Below are positions 36,594-46,200 of a stretch of 64,000 bases of DNA, one piece after another (positions within the stretch are counted from its first letter, which is position 1; each line of letters opens with the position of its first letter). Where the stretch lies: the NCBI GenBank assembly GCA_028696185.1, contig JAQVHL010000002.1:88638-152637 (forward strand). The letters are read 5' to 3'. This DNA is from Halothiobacillaceae bacterium. GTDB lineage: Bacteria; Pseudomonadota; Gammaproteobacteria; Halothiobacillales; Halothiobacillaceae. The position numbers and the translations under genes were made by a program. The notes under the pieces are model-generated. The model did no database searches and had not been told where the DNA came from. It was given only the letters and a program-made list of their open reading frames with translations.

Positions 36594-37126
36594 CCGCGTG
36601 CTCCCGGATCAAGCATGTACAACAAAGACTGGACAAGAATGGCGACATCGCGTCGACTGCGGGCATCGACTTCGAAGATCGGTGCGGCAAAACCGAGCTT
36701 GCTCAGGTGCTCGTTGTAGCTGTCCAGGCCGGGAAGGGGGGCTTCATCCATGCGTGTCACGCCAACGGCGAGATGGGTTTCCTTGATGAAGTCGCGGAAG
36801 GCTTCGACGAAATGGCGAAGATCCTCGAAGGGGTCCGGTCGGGTATTGTCCAGGAGTAGAATCAACCCCAGTCCGCCTTCGGTGAGGATATCCCACATGA
36901 AGTCGAAACGCTCCTGCCCCGGTGTCCCATACAGGTGGACGCGCTCATTGCCGTCCAGGCGCAGCAGGCCGTAATCCATCGCCACGGTGGTGCGCGGCTT
37001 GCGTTCGGCGACATGGTCGCTGGCTCGCGCTTCCGTGCTGACGATGGGGACATCGCTCAAGGTGGAGATGGCGGTGGTCTTGCCCGCCCCGACTGGCCCC
37101 GTGAATATCAGCTTGTAATGTGCCAT
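36590..37126 (-). CDS. MglA-like small Ras-type GTPase
   Basis: A 178-residue cytoplasmic GTPase. The P-loop GPVGAGKTT is at 10-18, a Thr-Thr pair in switch I near 46-47 (KPRTTVAMDYG), G3 as YGTPGQERF (66-74), where TPGQ replaces Ras DxxGQ, and G4 as TRMD (124-127) instead of NKxD. These variants are typical of bacterial MglA/CvnD-type GTPases, which bind roadblock proteins and mark cell poles or receptor complexes. It lies in an operon with two (one cryptic) roadblock proteins. Confidence 0.88.
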   Translation of the reverse strand: MAHYKLIFTGPVGAGKTTAISTLSDVPIVSTEARASDHVAERKPRTTVAMDYGLLRLDGNERVHLYGTPGQERFDFMWDILTEGGLGLILLLDNTRPDPFEDLRHFVEAFRDFIKETHLAVGVTRMDEAPLPGLDSYNEHLSKLGFAAPIFEVDARSRRDVAILVQSLLYMLDPGARG

Positions 37127-37196
37127 GGAAAAATCATTCCTGTCCTTGTTCTGTCAGCCCGCACCCTGCTGTGAAAGCTCCCCACCCGGTGTCCGG

Positions 37197-38339
37197 TCAA
37201 CGCAGGCCCAGTCCGAGCTTGGCGAGCAGGCGGGAGAGCAGTCCACGACGCTGAGTCTGCGCTTCGTTCTGCACCGAGGGCAGTGGCGGGGGCGATGGGC
37301 TGACCTGGGCTGGCGAGGCATTCCCCCCCAGCGGCTCGACCAGTCCGAGAATCAGCGAGGCGCTGTAAAAGGCGAAGACATGCCGATAGGGTACGTCCAG
37401 CAGCCGGGGTGTGTCCATGAGCGAAGTGGGGCGCGTGGCCCAGAGCGCTGCAATGCGCAGTGCATGCGGTGAGATGGTCAGGCGCGTGAGGTTCGGCCAG
37501 GCGAGAAGCTTGATCGGCGCGTTGAGAGGCGTGCCCTTGGGCACTCTTCCACGTGAAGTCCAAAGCGATACGTTCCACAGCGTGCTGTCCAGACGCTGCA
37601 GACGCGGGTCGGACGAACCGATCAGCGGCAGGGTATCCGATGAGGCTGTGCGAAAGCCGATGCGCTCCCCGGTGTGCGGCTGGACACAGAGCGAGCGCAG
37701 AAATTGCTCACGCATGTCGGTGTAGATGCGGTGCGAAGTGGGGCAGAAGATCAGGTTGTGTCCCAGACCGTCGAAAATCACGGGCGCGTTGTCCTTGCGA
37801 GCCAGGGTAAGGCCTTCGCGGAGGGTGTGCTCGATGTACTGGTGAGGGTCGTAGAAAAGTCGTTCGCGTTGGGAAATGTCGAGATAGATCTCATCGGACA
37901 TGTCCCCGGCGATATCGATGAAGCGGCGTTCCAGCGGCCCGAGGTTGATGCCGCTGCCCGGCTGCTCAGCTGCGGCCGGCGCGGGGGCTTCTTCAAGCCG
38001 TTTGAGTGTGCGGATTGCATCGATCTGGGAGCGCACGCGCTCGATGGCCGCCTTGAATTCGCCGAGCTGTACGGGTTTGGCCACCCAGTGCGCATTGCGC
38101 AAGCGGCGCTCAGTGGCGGAAAGCACCAGCGCCGGACCATTGAACTTGCGCCGGAACTCCAGCCAGATGCGTTCGGGGACGGCGCCGTCGAGATCGACAA
38201 TGGCCGCTTCAGCCTCTTCCGGCGTGTTGGCCAGTCGACATATCCCCTGAGCCGGCCCTTCGAGAAACAAGGCCAGCATGCTACGGGCGCGTTCGTCGAA
38301 CCCATGCAGGGTGACTTTCAATGGCCCTCCGTTTTCCAT
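37197..38339 (-). CDS. Unknown protein with receiver-like N-terminal domain
   Basis: 380 residues, no named family recognised. Residues ~6-110 follow a response-regulator receiver: strand LKVTLHGF, strand AAIVDLDG with an Asp where phosphorylation could occur, PALVLSATE, and the KP motif in HWVAKPVQLGEFKAAIERV. The acidic pair normally after strand 1 is absent (HGFDER), so phosphorylation is doubtful. Residues ~130-335 form a separate domain (IYLDISQRERLFYDP; LAWPNLTRLTISPHALRIAALW). A Pro/Ser-rich linker and an Arg/Leu-rich tail end the protein. Second gene in the GTPase operon, 70 bases from the GTPase. Confidence 0.65.
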   Translation of the reverse strand: MENGGPLKVTLHGFDERARSMLALFLEGPAQGICRLANTPEEAEAAIVDLDGAVPERIWLEFRRKFNGPALVLSATERRLRNAHWVAKPVQLGEFKAAIERVRSQIDAIRTLKRLEEAPAPAAAEQPGSGINLGPLERRFIDIAGDMSDEIYLDISQRERLFYDPHQYIEHTLREGLTLARKDNAPVIFDGLGHNLIFCPTSHRIYTDMREQFLRSLCVQPHTGERIGFRTASSDTLPLIGSSDPRLQRLDSTLWNVSLWTSRGRVPKGTPLNAPIKLLAWPNLTRLTISPHALRIAALWATRPTSLMDTPRLLDVPYRHVFAFYSASLILGLVEPLGGNASPAQVSPSPPPLPSVQNEAQTQRRGLLSRLLAKLGLGLR

Positions 38340-38419
38340 CAGCCATTCTCCTTGTTCGTTCTGTCCCGGTATGGCGGGTTATTCCATGTCATTTTGTGTG
38401 TATTCTGGGGGGTGGACGG

Positions 38420-39202
38420 TCATTCGGGCAAGGTTCCGATGAGCGTTTCTCCCAGGCCGGGCGCGGCCCAGCCCTGCGGGAGGGATTCCACTTGGCTCAT
38501 GAGTTGTTCACGCATCATTTCAAAGCGGTTGTGCTGTCCCAGGCGAAGGTAGAGCTCTAGCAACTCACGGGCCAGGGTGCTGTCATTGGGTTCGATCAGC
38601 AGGGCGTTTTCCAGGGTTTCCATGGCCTGATCGGGCTGTCCGAAGCGGAACAGGGCCTGGGCTTCGGTCAGCGGGTCAACTTCAATGGGCTGACCGTGAT
38701 CGTCAATTCTTGACACAATGTCGTAACGGCCTTCGTAACCCAGACGCAGCACCGAGCTGCGTGCCCGCGACAGGGCGGGATCGCAAGGCGGGATGCCGTT
38801 GCGGATGTGGCGGCGCAGGTAGGCGGCGGCGGTGCGCGAGAGTAGTGGGGTGGCCTTGTTCAGCATGCGCTGCTTGAGGTGCTCGCCCTTGTTCGCCAGC
38901 ACGATGAACAGATCAACCAGGGCGCCGTACAGGCTGGCGCCATCACCGACATGGATCAGCAGCAACACACGCTGCACGTGGGTGCGCAGGGCACTGGGGC
39001 GAGCGAGCACCAAGTGACAGAGATACTCCACGGCGGCCTTGGCGTCGGTGACGTTTTTCAGCAGCAGGCGCGACGTGCTGGTGACCTGAAAATGTGGGTC
39101 GACGATGTTTGCGTCGAGCGGCGCCACGGGCAGGGCTTCGCCCATCAAATGGACGATTGGCAGCGGTGCAGGCGTAATTCGGGTGAGGCAAGGCTCTGGC
39201 AT
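38420..39202 (-). CDS. FimV-like TPR protein heading the GTPase operon
   Basis: A 260-residue protein. The C-terminal ~90 residues match the FimV C-terminal TPR pattern by eye: DPLTEAQALFRFGQPDQAMETL, then ALLIEPNDSTLARELLELYLRLGQ, then MMREQLMSQVESLPQGW. FimV is a polar hub for type IV pili and other polar systems. The first ~150 residues are helical and unlike FimV; no LysM or membrane segment is seen. It is the first gene of the operon, with 162 bases between it and the divergent aminotransferase gene. Function is inferred. Confidence 0.6.
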   Translation of the reverse strand: MPEPCLTRITPAPLPIVHLMGEALPVAPLDANIVDPHFQVTSTSRLLLKNVTDAKAAVEYLCHLVLARPSALRTHVQRVLLLIHVGDGASLYGALVDLFIVLANKGEHLKQRMLNKATPLLSRTAAAYLRRHIRNGIPPCDPALSRARSSVLRLGYEGRYDIVSRIDDHGQPIEVDPLTEAQALFRFGQPDQAMETLENALLIEPNDSTLARELLELYLRLGQHNRFEMMREQLMSQVESLPQGWAAPGLGETLIGTLPE

Positions 39203-39364
39203 GACGTTCGGCTCCTAGTGCGTTCCTTGTTACTGGGGCGTCGTGTTCTAAGGAGTATTCCTTTACGCTGATATTGTATAGCGTCTTTTGGTGCGCTTGG
39301 CTAGTTTTTAGCATATTTTTCAAAAAATGGCTTTCTTCGGCGGTGGGCCAAGGCAGGAGCAGGT

Positions 39365-40540
39365 ATGAGCGATTCCCGGTTGTCTTCCGTTGCGCTTGAT
39401 GTGGAGCCGTTCCGGGTCATGGCGCTGCTGGCGCGCGGGAAGGCCCTGGAGGCGCAGGGGCATCGCGTGCTGCATCTGGAGATCGGCGAGCCGGATTTCC
39501 CGACGCCGGAGCCTGTCGTCGAGGCGGGCCAGCGGGCGCTGGCGGCGGGCCTGACTCACTACACGCCGGCGGCGGGGTTGCCAGCCCTGCGTGAGGCCAT
39601 CGCCCAGGATTACCGGCAGCGGTATGGGCTAGAGCTGGACCCGCGCCGGGTCTTTGTCACGCCGGGGGCCTCCGGGGCATTGCAGGTCGTGCTGGGTGCG
39701 CTGGTGGCGCCGGGGCGCGAGGTGCTTCTGACCGACCCCGGTTATCCCTGTAACCGGCAATTCGTGCGTCTGCACGGTGGGGTTCCGGTGAGCATCGCGG
39801 TGGATGCCAGCACGAACGGGCAGCCTGATGCGCAGGATCTCGCCCGGCATCTGGGGCCGCGCTGCGCCGCGCTTCTGATCGCCTCGCCGGCCAATCCGAC
39901 CGGGGCGGGGCTGGGGCTTGAAGCGCTGGAGCGTTTGCGCCGGCAGGTGAGCGAGGCCGGCGCGGTCCTGATCGTGGACGAGATCTACCAGGGGCTGGAG
40001 TACGGTGACGCGCCGCTGCCTACCGCGTTGTCCCTGCCAGGCGACTCGGTGGTGGTGATCAACAGCTTTTCCAAGTTCTACGGCATGACCGGTTGGCGGC
40101 TAGGTTGGGCGGTGGTGCCGGATTTCATGATCGATACCGTGGAGCGGCTGGCGCAGAACGTTTATCTTGCGGCCTCGACACTGTCGCAGCATGCCGCGCT
40201 GGCGGCCTTTGCGCCACAGACGCGGGCGATTCTGGCGGCACGTCGGCAGGAGCTGCGCGCGCGGCGCGATGTGCTCTGGCAGGGGCTGCGCGATCTGGGC
40301 TTCGATGTCGGTACGGCCCCGCCCCAGGGGGCGTTTTACATTTATGCCAACATCGCCCGCTTCGGGCTGGACGGCGAGACGCTCAGCGAGCGGCTGCTGG
40401 AGGAGGCGTATGTGGCCATCACGCCCGGTAGCGATTTCGGCGTGCATCGGGCGCGCGAGCATGTGCGCTTTGCCTATACACAGCCGATTCCGGTGCTGGA
40501 ATACGCCTTGCAGCGGATTGCCCGCTGGTTGGGAGGGTGA
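39365..40540 (+). CDS. Class I/II PLP-dependent aminotransferase
   Basis: A 391-residue fold-type I aminotransferase. The Schiff-base Lys is Lys237 in SFSKFYGMTGWRLGW. Other signatures are EIGEPDFPTP (39-48), HYTPAAGLPALREAIA and ASPANPTGAGL. Closest by eye to the aspartate/alanine or LL-DAP-like aminotransferases; the substrate cannot be set from sequence alone. AGGAGCAG precedes the ATG. The stop overlaps the next small gene by 4 bases. Confidence 0.9.
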   Translation: MSDSRLSSVALDVEPFRVMALLARGKALEAQGHRVLHLEIGEPDFPTPEPVVEAGQRALAAGLTHYTPAAGLPALREAIAQDYRQRYGLELDPRRVFVTPGASGALQVVLGALVAPGREVLLTDPGYPCNRQFVRLHGGVPVSIAVDASTNGQPDAQDLARHLGPRCAALLIASPANPTGAGLGLEALERLRRQVSEAGAVLIVDEIYQGLEYGDAPLPTALSLPGDSVVVINSFSKFYGMTGWRLGWAVVPDFMIDTVERLAQNVYLAASTLSQHAALAAFAPQTRAILAARRQELRARRDVLWQGLRDLGFDVGTAPPQGAFYIYANIARFGLDGETLSERLLEEAYVAITPGSDFGVHRAREHVRFAYTQPIPVLEYALQRIARWLGG

Positions 40541-40719
40541 CGGTGAACGAGGTGCAGGCCGCTCGTCGGCGGCGCAATGTCGTTTCGCTGCTGGTGCATC
40601 TGGCGGTGTTCGCCCTGTTGTTCCTGGCCGTCACGGATGAGGACGGCCTGATGTTCCTGCTTGCGGTGGCGCTGGAGCTGATCTACTGGATGGTGTTACA
40701 TCGCCGCTTGGCGCCCTGA
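40537..40719 (+). CDS. Small two-segment membrane protein
   Basis: A 60-residue hydrophobic protein: basic N-terminus (ARRRRN) followed by two membrane segments (about 15-31 and 37-54) and a basic end. The start is GTG 40537, overlapping the aminotransferase stop, or GTG 40543. Resembles small 2TM-type proteins; no function known. Its last 37 bases overlap the end of cysZ on the other strand. Confidence 0.65.
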   Translation: MTVNEVQAARRRRNVVSLLVHLAVFALLFLAVTDEDGLMFLLAVALELIYWMVLHRRLAP

Positions 40720-41456
40720 TCCGTTCCGGGCGATGCTGGGTCCGGGGCGAAGTGGCGTACCCACAGGCGTGTCGCGCCGCAGACGGCGGCGGGCATGGAC
40801 AGCAGGTTCAGGCCCGGCACCAGGGTCATCAGGTTGACGGCGCTGCCAAAGCCCAGCGCGCGTAAGCGCTGCGATTTCAACTGCCGCCTTTGCTCGTCAA
40901 AGCCGATGCCGTGATTGCCCATCGGGTGATCCATGTATTGCAGGGCCATCATCCAGGCGCCGAACAGGAACCACAGCAGAGGGGCAAGCAGGTTCACGCC
41001 GGGGATCAGGAACAGCAGCAACAGGGGCAGGGCGCGCAGCAGGAAATATCCCAGCTTGCGCAACTCCACCCAGACGGTGCGGGCGATGAGTATCGGTAAA
41101 GGCGGGTCGGCATTCAGGAGGCGCTGGCCGCGCAATTGCTCTTCCAGGCGCTGGGAGAGCAGGGCGTTGAACGGCGCTGCGATCAGGTTGGCGAGCATTG
41201 TGAAGCCAAAGAACAGCACCAGCAGCAGGGTCAGTGCGAACAAGGGCCACAGGAGCCAGCGCGCCCAGGCCAGTGCCTCTGGCAGCAGGTGATTCATCCA
41301 GTGTTCGAAGGACAGCGCGGCATACACCGTCCCCGCCCCGAACAGCAGCAGGTTGATGAGGAGCGGAATCAGTACATAACGACGCAGGCCGGGACGCCAC
41401 ATCAGGCCCAGCCCGGCGAAGGCCTCGCGAGCGCCCTGTACGAATGCCTGGCTCAT
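40683..41456 (-). CDS. cysZ: Sulfate transporter CysZ
   Basis: A 257-residue inner-membrane protein of the CysZ/EI24 family, which takes up sulfate for cysteine synthesis. Family features are the N-terminus SQAFVQGAREAF, a long stretch of membrane helices, PLLLLFLIPGVNLLAPLLWF and DHPMGNHGIGFDEQRR. ATG 41456 overlaps the stop of the sugar kinase gene (ATGA) and gives the usual start; a longer frame to 41540 lies inside that gene. In E. coli cysZ is next to cysK; here it is not. Confidence 0.88.
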   Translation of the reverse strand: MSQAFVQGAREAFAGLGLMWRPGLRRYVLIPLLINLLLFGAGTVYAALSFEHWMNHLLPEALAWARWLLWPLFALTLLLVLFFGFTMLANLIAAPFNALLSQRLEEQLRGQRLLNADPPLPILIARTVWVELRKLGYFLLRALPLLLLFLIPGVNLLAPLLWFLFGAWMMALQYMDHPMGNHGIGFDEQRRQLKSQRLRALGFGSAVNLMTLVPGLNLLSMPAAVCGATRLWVRHFAPDPASPGTDQGAKRRCNTIQ

Positions 41457-42739
41457 GGGGTTTCCTCCAAGGCGCCCCGTTGGGCCAGGCGGGCCGCACC
41501 CACCGCCGCTTCGTCGTGCTCGGGCGTGTTGAGCCGACATCCCAGAGCGCGCTCGCGCAGGGCAGACCAGGCCGGGTTGCGCGCACCTCCGCCGGTGGTG
41601 TACAGGCGGCGCGGCGTACCCGCGCCCAGGGATTCCAGCACCCGGTAGCCCTGTGCCTCGATGCGCGCCATGGCGTCCAGCAGACCGTGCAGGAAGCGCG
41701 CATCATCAACGGGGCGCGGATGCAGGCGCGGGGCGAGCGTCGGGTCGTTGACCGGGAAACGCTCGCCGGGGCGCAGCAGGGGCATGTAGTCCAGGCAACT
41801 GCGACGGCGCGGGTCAATGCGCCGGGAAAGTTGTTCCAGCATGAGAGGATCGAACAGTGAAGCGAGCACCGCGCCGCCGGTATTGGACGCGCCGCCGGCG
41901 AGCCAGCGTCCCAGCAGGCGGTGACTGTACACGCCCCGCGCCGGGTCGAAGACCGGCCGGGCGCTGAGAATCTTCAGCGTCAGCGTGCTGCCCAAGGTGG
42001 TGGCAGCATCGCCTTCGTCCTTCGCCCCGGTGGCAAGGAAGGCCGCCAGGCTGTCGGTCGTTCCCGCCACCACAAGCGTGTCCGCAGGCAGTCCCGTGAG
42101 TTTGGCGGCTTGCAAGTCGATGCGACCCAGCGGCGTGCCGGCCGGGTGGATTGTGGGCAGGGCGGGACGGGGGACGCTCAGCGCTTCCAGCCAGTGGGGC
42201 CAGCGGGCCGTTCTCGAATCGTAACCCAGCTTGAGCGCGTTGTTCTCGTCACCCAGGTCGTAACGACCGAGCAGGCGCCCGGTCAGCCATTCGGCCTGGT
42301 GCTGCAGGAAAAACGAGGCGGGAAGGCGGGCATGCTCAAGTAGCCAGAGCAGGCGGGCAAGGCTCGACCCCGCGCCGTGCGCACCGCTGTCGGCAGGGGC
42401 CTGCATGGCGATGCGCTCGGCCTGGGCGCTGGCGCGCAGGTCGTCGTACATCAGCGCGGGAGCGAGGGGCTCTCCGTTACAGTCACAGGCCAGCAAGGTG
42501 CCGGAGGTGCCGTCCACGGCCAGCGCGCGCACGCCGTCCAGCGGGCATTGTGCTGCAACGCGGTGCAGCAGGGTGATGAGATCCCGCCACCACAGTCGCG
42601 CCTCGTCTCGCGGCTCGCCGGGCGACGAAGGAAGACGCCACAGGCCCACAAGCTGGCCGTCCTCATCAAGCAGCGCCGCGCGCAGGCCGGAGGTGCCCCG
42701 GTCCAGTCCCAGGTAGCGGCCCGTGGCGTTACCGCGCAC
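41453..42739 (-). CDS. FGGY-family carbohydrate kinase (D-ribulose kinase-like)
   Basis: A 428-residue sugar kinase of the actin/hexokinase fold. The N-terminal phosphate loop is GLDRGTSGLRAALLD (11-25); the ATPase site has AVDGTSGTLL and GTTDSLAAF, and GGASNTGGAVL and TTGGGARNPAW appear in the C-terminal half. It is shorter than xylulokinase (~480) and matches my recollection of the cyanobacterial/plant D-ribulose kinase group. The substrate remains open. It is co-transcribed with cysZ (4-base overlap), without an obvious metabolic tie. Confidence 0.82.
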   Translation of the reverse strand: MRGNATGRYLGLDRGTSGLRAALLDEDGQLVGLWRLPSSPGEPRDEARLWWRDLITLLHRVAAQCPLDGVRALAVDGTSGTLLACDCNGEPLAPALMYDDLRASAQAERIAMQAPADSGAHGAGSSLARLLWLLEHARLPASFFLQHQAEWLTGRLLGRYDLGDENNALKLGYDSRTARWPHWLEALSVPRPALPTIHPAGTPLGRIDLQAAKLTGLPADTLVVAGTTDSLAAFLATGAKDEGDAATTLGSTLTLKILSARPVFDPARGVYSHRLLGRWLAGGASNTGGAVLASLFDPLMLEQLSRRIDPRRRSCLDYMPLLRPGERFPVNDPTLAPRLHPRPVDDARFLHGLLDAMARIEAQGYRVLESLGAGTPRRLYTTGGGARNPAWSALRERALGCRLNTPEHDEAAVGAARLAQRGALEETP

Positions 42740-42748
42740 GGCGACGCC

Positions 42749-43138
42749 TTACGGCAGCTGAACCGGCACAGGGGGCTGCCAGCCGCTCTTGCGGTGCTCG
42801 ACGACCACGTTCGTGTAGATGCCGCCGCGCACGTTCCATTCGCCGGTGACGCGCATGAAGCGGGGGGCGGTCGCGCGAACCAGGTCTTCCAGAATGCCGT
42901 TGGTCATGGCCTCGTGGAATCCGCCTTCCTCGCGGAACGACCACATGTAGAGCTTCAGCGCCTTGAGCTCGACGCAGCGCTCGTCGGGGATATAGTCGAT
43001 GAAGATAGTGGCGAAGTCCGGCTGGCCGGTTTTCGGGCACAGGCAGGTGAACTCGGGTACGCGGATGCGGATGGTATAATCCCGCCCCGGAAAGGGGTTC
43101 GGAAAGGTTTCCAGTTCTTTGGACGGTTGCGTGGACAT
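42749..43138 (-). CDS. queF: NADPH-dependent 7-cyano-7-deazaguanine reductase (QueF, type I)
   Basis: Reduces preQ0 to preQ1 in queuosine synthesis. The protein has 129 residues, the short unimodular form. The catalytic Cys34 is in [10 protein letters not shown], Asp41 in DFATI, and the substrate motif is [15 protein letters not shown] with Glu57, followed by FHE. It is 9 bases from the sugar kinase gene on the same strand and divergent from smc. Confidence 0.93.
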   Translation of the reverse strand: MSTQPSKELETFPNPFPGRDYTIRIRVPEFTCLCPKTGQPDFATIFIDYIPDERCVELKALKLYMWSFREEGGFHEAMTNGILEDLVRATAPRFMRVTGEWNVRGGIYTNVVVEHRKSGWQPPVPVQLP

Positions 43139-43204
43139 ATCGGTGCGCTCGCTGGAAGCAGTTTTGGGAAACGCTCAAGTATATCGTTTGAGGCGCGGGT
43201 CTTC

Positions 43205-46200
43205 ATGCGTCTGAGCCGTATGCGCCTTTCTGGGTTCAAATCCTTCGTCGATCCCACCGATGTGACCTTCCCCAGCGCGCTGGTGGGCATTGTCGGCCCC
43301 AACGGCTGCGGTAAGTCCAACCTCATCGACGCCGTGCGCTGGGTGATGGGCGAGTCCTCTGCCCGTCATCTGCGCGGTCAGGCCATGGATGATGTCATCT
43401 TCAGCGGCTCCACCACCCGCAAACCGGTGGGGCTGGCTTCCGTCGAGCTTCTGTTCGACAACAGCGCGGGGCGGCTGCAGGGCGAGTTCGCGCGTCAGGC
43501 GGAGATTTCCGTGCGTCGGGTCATGACCCGCGATGGCGAATCGAAATACTTCCTCAATGGCAGCCGCTGCCGGCGGCGTGACATTCTCGATGTATTTCTC
43601 GGTACCGGCCTGGGGCCGCGCGCCTATGCCATCATTGAGCAGGGCATGATCTCGCGCATCGTCGAGGCCCGGCCGGAAGAGCTGCGCGGTTTCATCGAAG
43701 AAGCCGCCGGCATTTCCCGTTACCGAGAACGCCGCCGCGAAACCGCACAGCGCATCCAGCATACCCGCGAAAACCTGCAGCGCCTGAACGATGTGCGCGA
43801 GGAGATCGGCCGCCAGCTCGAACGCCTGGAGCGGCAATCCCGCACCGCCGCGCGCTACCGTGAGCTGACGGCAGAGATCGAGCGCCTCGCCGCCGAGCGT
43901 CAGGCCCTGCGCTGGCGTGAGGCGAGTGCCCTGCTCGATGCCCGCGAACGCGAGGTGGCCGAGCGCCTCGCCCGTGGCGCCGAGGCGCAGGCGGTCCGCC
44001 TGCAGGCCGAAGCCGCTCAGCAGGACAGCGAAGCGCAGCAGCGACGGGTTCAGGCGCAGGTGGATGCCCTGCAGACCGGGTTTTTCGAGGCGGGGGCGCA
44101 GGAGGGCGAGGCGGCGTTGGCCCTCAAGCAGGCCGAGCAGCAGCTGGAGGCCCGTCAGGACGCGCTGAACCAGGTCGAGCGGGATCGGGGCGAGCGCGAG
44201 GCTCGACTCCTGCGTGATCGGGAGCGTCTTGTGCAATTGAATCTCCAGCAGGAGGCGGCGCGGGAGACGCTGGCGGAAGCCGAGGGGCGCGAGCAGGAAG
44301 CGCAAGCCGCGCTGGTCGAAGCCGAAACCCAGGCCGAGACCGCTCAGCGGGCCTGGGAAGGCGTTTCCCTGGCGATTGCCGCGCCCCAGCAGGCGCTGGC
44401 GCTGGCCCGTGCCCAGGCGCAAAGCCTGGAGGGACGGCGCCGGCAGCAGGCGGAGCGCCTGGGCCGCTTGCCGCTGGCCGAGGCCGAACGCGAGCTGTCG
44501 GTTTGGGAAACCCGCCACGCCGAGGCGGAATCGCGCCTGCGTCGATTGAGTGTGGAGGTGGAAATGCTCGAAGCCGCCCAATCGGCGGACGAGGCGCGGC
44601 ACGGTGCGCGTGAAGCCCTGCGCGAGCAGGAAAGCGCGCTGGCCGCGCTGCGCCAGGCAGAGCAGACGGCGCGCGGTCGCCTCACGGCGCTGGAAACCCT
44701 GCAGCAGGACGCCCTGCATGGGCAGACGCGCGATGCACGCGCGAGCGCTGCCCTGCGTGCGCTGGGGCTGGAAGAGTGCCCCCGGCTGGGCGAGCAACTG
44801 CGCGTCCGTCCTGGCTGGGAGGGCGTGGTGGAGCAGGCGCTGGGTGAGCATCTGCGCGCCCTCTGCGTGGCCGACCTCGATGTCGTGCTCGACAGCCTGA
44901 GCGCAACGGCTTCGACCGGTAAACCGGCGCTGTCCGGCGAGTTCATCGAATGCGAGGCGCCGCAGGCGCCCCACCCCTGGCTGGAGAGCGCGGCCAGCAG
45001 CGGTGACTGGCTGGCCGGCGTGTTGCCCGCGCAGGATTTGCAGGACGCCCGTGAGCGGCGCGGCACGCTTGCGCCGGGGCAGCGTTTCATCCTGAGCGAT
45101 GGCACCCAGCTCGGGCGGCACTGGCTGCGTCTGCCGGGCGAGCGCCGGACCGGTCCCGGCGTGCTGGAGCGTCAGGCAGAGCTGGACGCGCTGCGTCAGC
45201 AGCTTCAGCAAACCCAGGTGCAGCGGCAGGCCCTGGAGGGGCGGGTGAGCGAGGAGACCCGTGCCCTGCGCGAAGCCGAGCAGCGTCAGGCCGAACAGCA
45301 GCGTCGCCTGCGTGAGGCGCTGAAAACCCAGGGTGAGGCGCGCGCCGCGCTGGAGCAGGCCAGCCATCGTCGGCAGCAGGCCGCCACGCGTCTGGAGTCG
45401 CTACGTCAGGAACGCTTGGGTCTGCTGGAACGACAGGAGCGTGATGATGCGGCGCTGGAGCAGCAGCGCGCCGACATCGCGGCGCTTGAAGAAACACTTG
45501 CCGGACACGAGCAGGCGCGCTCACAGGCGGAAACGGCCCGTCGCGCCGCGACCGGGCAGGTGGCGCGGGTGCGGGAGCAGGCGCGCCAGGCCCGCGAGAA
45601 CGTGCATCGCACCGCCCTCGCGCTGGAAAGCCTGCGTAGCGAGCAGTCGGCCTTGTCCGCCGAACAGATGCGCCTTGAGCAGGAATGCCAGGCCCTGATG
45701 GTGCGGCAGGCCGAGGCGGAAGCCGCCTCGCAGGCGGCCGGGGCGCCCTTGCCCGCGTTGCGGGCGGCGCTTGAAGCCGCGGCTGCGAAGCGCACGATGC
45801 AGGCCGGGGAGCTGGCCCAGGCGCGTGTGGCGCTGGCCGAGGCCGAAGCCCGTCTGGCCGAAACGGCACGGCGACGACAGGCGGCGCAGGAGATGGCGGA
45901 TACCACGCGGGCCGCCGAGGAGGCGGCGCGTCTGTCGGTACAGGAAGCGCGTGTGGCGCTGGAATTTCTGCTCGACGAGGCGGGCCTGAGCGCGGCAGTA
46001 CTGGCCGAGCGCGCCGCCGCCCTGCCCGAATCGGCCAGCGTGGCGGCCTGGCGCGAGGCTCAGTCCGATGCCGAGGCCCGCCGCTCACGGCTGGGAGCCG
46101 TCAATCTGGCGGCTATCGAAGAATTCGAAGAAGCGCGGCAGCGCAAGGAAATGCTGGATGCCCAGGATGCTGATCTCAACGAAGCCCTGCGCACCCTGGA

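Noticed and set aside
42377..43204. Extension of smc by 276 residues upstream
   Set aside because: This part overlaps queF and the sugar kinase on the other strand and is not Smc-like; the ATG at 43205 gives the correct start.
43175..45367. A 730-residue open frame opposite smc
   Set aside because: Leu/Gln/Arg-rich shadow of the coiled-coil coding sequence.
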